Shown: positions 6,884 to 8,195 of the stretch, in pieces
Position numbering within the stretch: the stretch's first letter is position 1
Layout: every line of letters begins with the position of its first letter
Notes under the pieces: generated by a model
The model's database searches: none
Told to the model about the DNA's origin: nothing
What the model saw: only the letters and a program-made list of their open reading frames with translations
Origin: Eubacteriales Family XIII. Incertae Sedis bacterium
GTDB taxonomy: Bacteria > Bacillota > Clostridia > Peptostreptococcales > Anaerovoracaceae
Assembly: GCA_031281765.1 (NCBI GenBank)
Contig: JAITEX010000027.1
Coordinates: 1 to 8,195 of the forward strand
Reading direction: 5' to 3'
Length of the DNA stretch: 8,195 bases
Program-made: the position numbers and the translations under genes

Positions 6884-8116
6884 TTATTTGTTGCGCTTCT
6901 CCTTCGCTATGCCAAGCTCCTCGTCGCGTAGGGCGCGTATCTTCATCGGCAGGCTGAACAAATTGATGAACCCGCCCGCGTCGGACTGCTCGTAGACCTT
7001 GTCCTCGCCGAAGGTCGCATAATCGGAATTGAACAGCGAGAACTTCGACTTCGACGCTATCGGGACCGCGTTGCCCTTATAGAGCTCCATCTTCACGGTA
7101 CCCGTCACCTCTTCGGAGAGGGCGTTGTTGAACTCGTCCAAAGCCACGCGCAGGGGGCAGAACCACTGGCCGTCGTAGACCATCTGCGCGTATTTCTGTG
7201 ACAGATAGTTCTTGAAGAACAGCGTGTCCTTGTCGTGAATCAGCTTTTCGAGCGCATAGTGGGCCCGGTATAATACCGTACCGCCGGGCGTCTCGTACAC
7301 CCCGCGCGACTTCATGCCGATAAGCCTGTTTTCAATAATGTCGACGGTCCCGACGCCGTTGTCCCCGCCGAGCCGGTTCAGTTCGATAAGCAGGTCCACG
7401 GGCGGCAGCTTCTGTCCGTTCAAGCCGACGGGTACGCCCTTCTCAAAGTCGATGTCGACAATGGTCGGCTCGTCCGGCGCGTCCTCCATGCGTACGCTCA
7501 TCATATGCAGGTCGTCCGAATGCAGGTTCCACGGATCCTCAAGCTCGCCGCCCTCATGGCTGATATGCCAGAGGTTCTGATCGCGGCTGTAGATATTCTC
7601 CTTTGTCTGGTCTATCGGGATATTATGCGAAACGGCATAATCAATCAGTTCTTCGCGCGATTTGAAGTCCCAGGTCCGCCACGGGGCGATGATTTCGAGG
7701 TTCGGGTTCAGCGCGTGGAACGCCGATTCAAAGCGCACCTGGTCGTTGCCCTTGCCCGTGCAGCCGTGAGCTATGGCATAGGCGCCTTCCTCTTCGGCTA
7801 TCTCGACCAAATATTTTCCCATAAGCGGCCGGGCCATCGATGTGCCGAGCAGATAGTCGTTTTCATAGATAGCGCCGGATTTCAGCGTCGGCCAGATGTA
7901 ATCCGTCACGAATTCCTCTTTGATGTCGACAATGTAGGCCTTTTGCGCGCCCGTCTCATAGGCTTTCTTCTCGATGGCGGCGAAATCATCGGCCTGGCCC
8001 GCGTCGAAACAGACGGCGATGATGTCGGCGTTATAGTTCTCCTTCAGCCACGTGAGAATAATGGAAGTGTCGAGGCCACCGGAATAGGCGAGAACGATTT
8101 TTTTCTTTTCGGACAT
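6884..8116 (-). CDS. argG: argininosuccinate synthase
   Basis: ArgG joins citrulline and aspartate using ATP to form argininosuccinate, the substrate of the adjacent argH product. The 410-residue protein has the N-type ATP pyrophosphatase P-loop AYSGGLDTS at 10-18, the second family signature GCTGKGNDQVRFE at 118-130, and the conserved WHISHEGGELEDPW (183-196) and SRGVYETPGG (270-279) blocks, in the family's normal order and length (about 400). A longer frame could begin at ATG 8137, adding seven residues, but the start at 8116 is preferred: it has GGAGGG four bases upstream, gives the usual N-terminus (MSEKKKIVLAYSGG), and the upstream ATG lies inside the ARG box. It is the first gene of an argGH operon; no other arg gene is in the window. 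Confidence 0.97.
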   Translation of the reverse strand: MSEKKKIVLAYSGGLDTSIILTWLKENYNADIIAVCFDAGQADDFAAIEKKAYETGAQKAYIVDIKEEFVTDYIWPTLKSGAIYENDYLLGTSMARPLMGKYLVEIAEEEGAYAIAHGCTGKGNDQVRFESAFHALNPNLEIIAPWRTWDFKSREELIDYAVSHNIPIDQTKENIYSRDQNLWHISHEGGELEDPWNLHSDDLHMMSVRMEDAPDEPTIVDIDFEKGVPVGLNGQKLPPVDLLIELNRLGGDNGVGTVDIIENRLIGMKSRGVYETPGGTVLYRAHYALEKLIHDKDTLFFKNYLSQKYAQMVYDGQWFCPLRVALDEFNNALSEEVTGTVKMELYKGNAVPIASKSKFSLFNSDYATFGEDKVYEQSDAGGFINLFSLPMKIRALRDEELGIAKEKRNK

Positions 8117-8120
8117 AGGT

Positions 8121-8126
8121 CCCTCC
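8121..8126 (-). promoter_or_regulatory. argG ribosome binding site
   Basis: GGAGGG on the minus strand, four bases before the ATG at 8116-8114. It decides the argG start in favour of 8116 over the in-frame ATG at 8137, which has no such site upstream. Confidence 0.8.
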
Positions 8127-8130
8127 GTTT

Positions 8131-8148
8131 CATGCATAATAATTCATC
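8131..8148 (-). promoter_or_regulatory. ARG box: ArgR/AhrC operator in the argG leader
   Basis: On the minus strand GATGAATTATTATGCATG contains TGAAT-TATT-ATGCA, one base away from the symmetrical ARG-box core TGAAT-wwww-ATTCA known for the arginine repressor family (ArgR in enterics, AhrC in Bacillus). It sits about 10-25 bases after the expected transcription start, between promoter and RBS of an arginine synthesis operon, exactly where arginine-dependent repression would be expected. Only one box is visible; a second could lie beyond the right edge. Confidence 0.7.
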
Positions 8149-8161
8149 GATGCGAAACTTT

Positions 8162-8189
8162 ATTATAGCATAATTTGAGGAGCTTGCAA
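8162..8189 (-). promoter_or_regulatory. argGH promoter, sigma-A type with extended -10
   Basis: Read on the minus strand: TTGCAA (8189-8184) as -35, a 16-base spacer, and a perfect TATAAT (8167-8162) preceded by TGC, i.e. an extended -10 TGnTATAAT. The expected transcription start is near 8155, giving a leader of about 40 bases that carries the ARG box and RBS. Confidence 0.75.
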
Positions 8190-8195
8190 ATACGC

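Noticed and set aside
8117..8137. Seven-residue N-terminal extension of argG from ATG 8137
   Set aside because: The upstream ATG lies in the ARG box without an RBS, while GGAGGG is placed for ATG 8116 and the shorter form matches the family N-terminus.
7505..8173. Plus-strand open frame (222 codons) opposite argG
   Set aside because: Mirrors the argG codons, runs through the argG promoter and ARG box, and shows no protein family features.

Overview
The window looks like a chromosomal stretch from a Bacillota bacterium, most likely a Clostridia-type anaerobe. This rests on the GldF/GldG-like ABC transporter protein, strong GGAGG-type ribosome binding sites, sigma-A-like promoters, an AhrC/ArgR-type ARG box, and a stand-alone carboxyltransferase subunit without a biotin domain. 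The genus cannot be named from the sequence alone. The base composition is moderately GC-rich in the coding regions, with short AT-rich intergenic patches. I see no mobile element, CRISPR array, tRNA or rRNA.

Layout. (1) Bases 1-1584 (+) are the 3' part of a gene fusing the end of an ABC-2 permease (GldF-like) to a GldG-like extracytoplasmic domain; the gene runs off the left edge. (2) After 183 bases of non-coding DNA comes a 440-residue PlsC-family acyltransferase (+) with a C-terminal zinc ribbon and an extra domain. (3) A well-formed promoter at 3113-3141 precedes a 491-residue biotin-dependent carboxyltransferase subunit (+) of the OadA / PycB / transcarboxylase 5S family. (4) A 91-base gap holding a perfect 8-bp hairpin leads to a 248-residue protein (+) that aligns with the Fic fold but lacks the catalytic motif. 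(5) On the minus strand, converging on that gene, is the argG-argH operon for the last two steps of arginine synthesis. The entire argG control region (extended -10 promoter, ARG box, RBS) is visible at the right edge.

How they work together. argG and argH form one clear functional unit, presumably repressed by arginine through an ArgR/AhrC regulator encoded elsewhere. The plus-strand genes do not form an obvious pathway. The transporter fragment should work with an ATPase encoded to the left. The carboxyltransferase needs a biotin carrier and a partner subunit from elsewhere in the genome. The most unusual item is the Fic-like protein, in which both the HPFxxGNGR active site and the inhibitory glutamate appear to be replaced while the surrounding fold is kept. 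No clearly new multi-gene system is evident.
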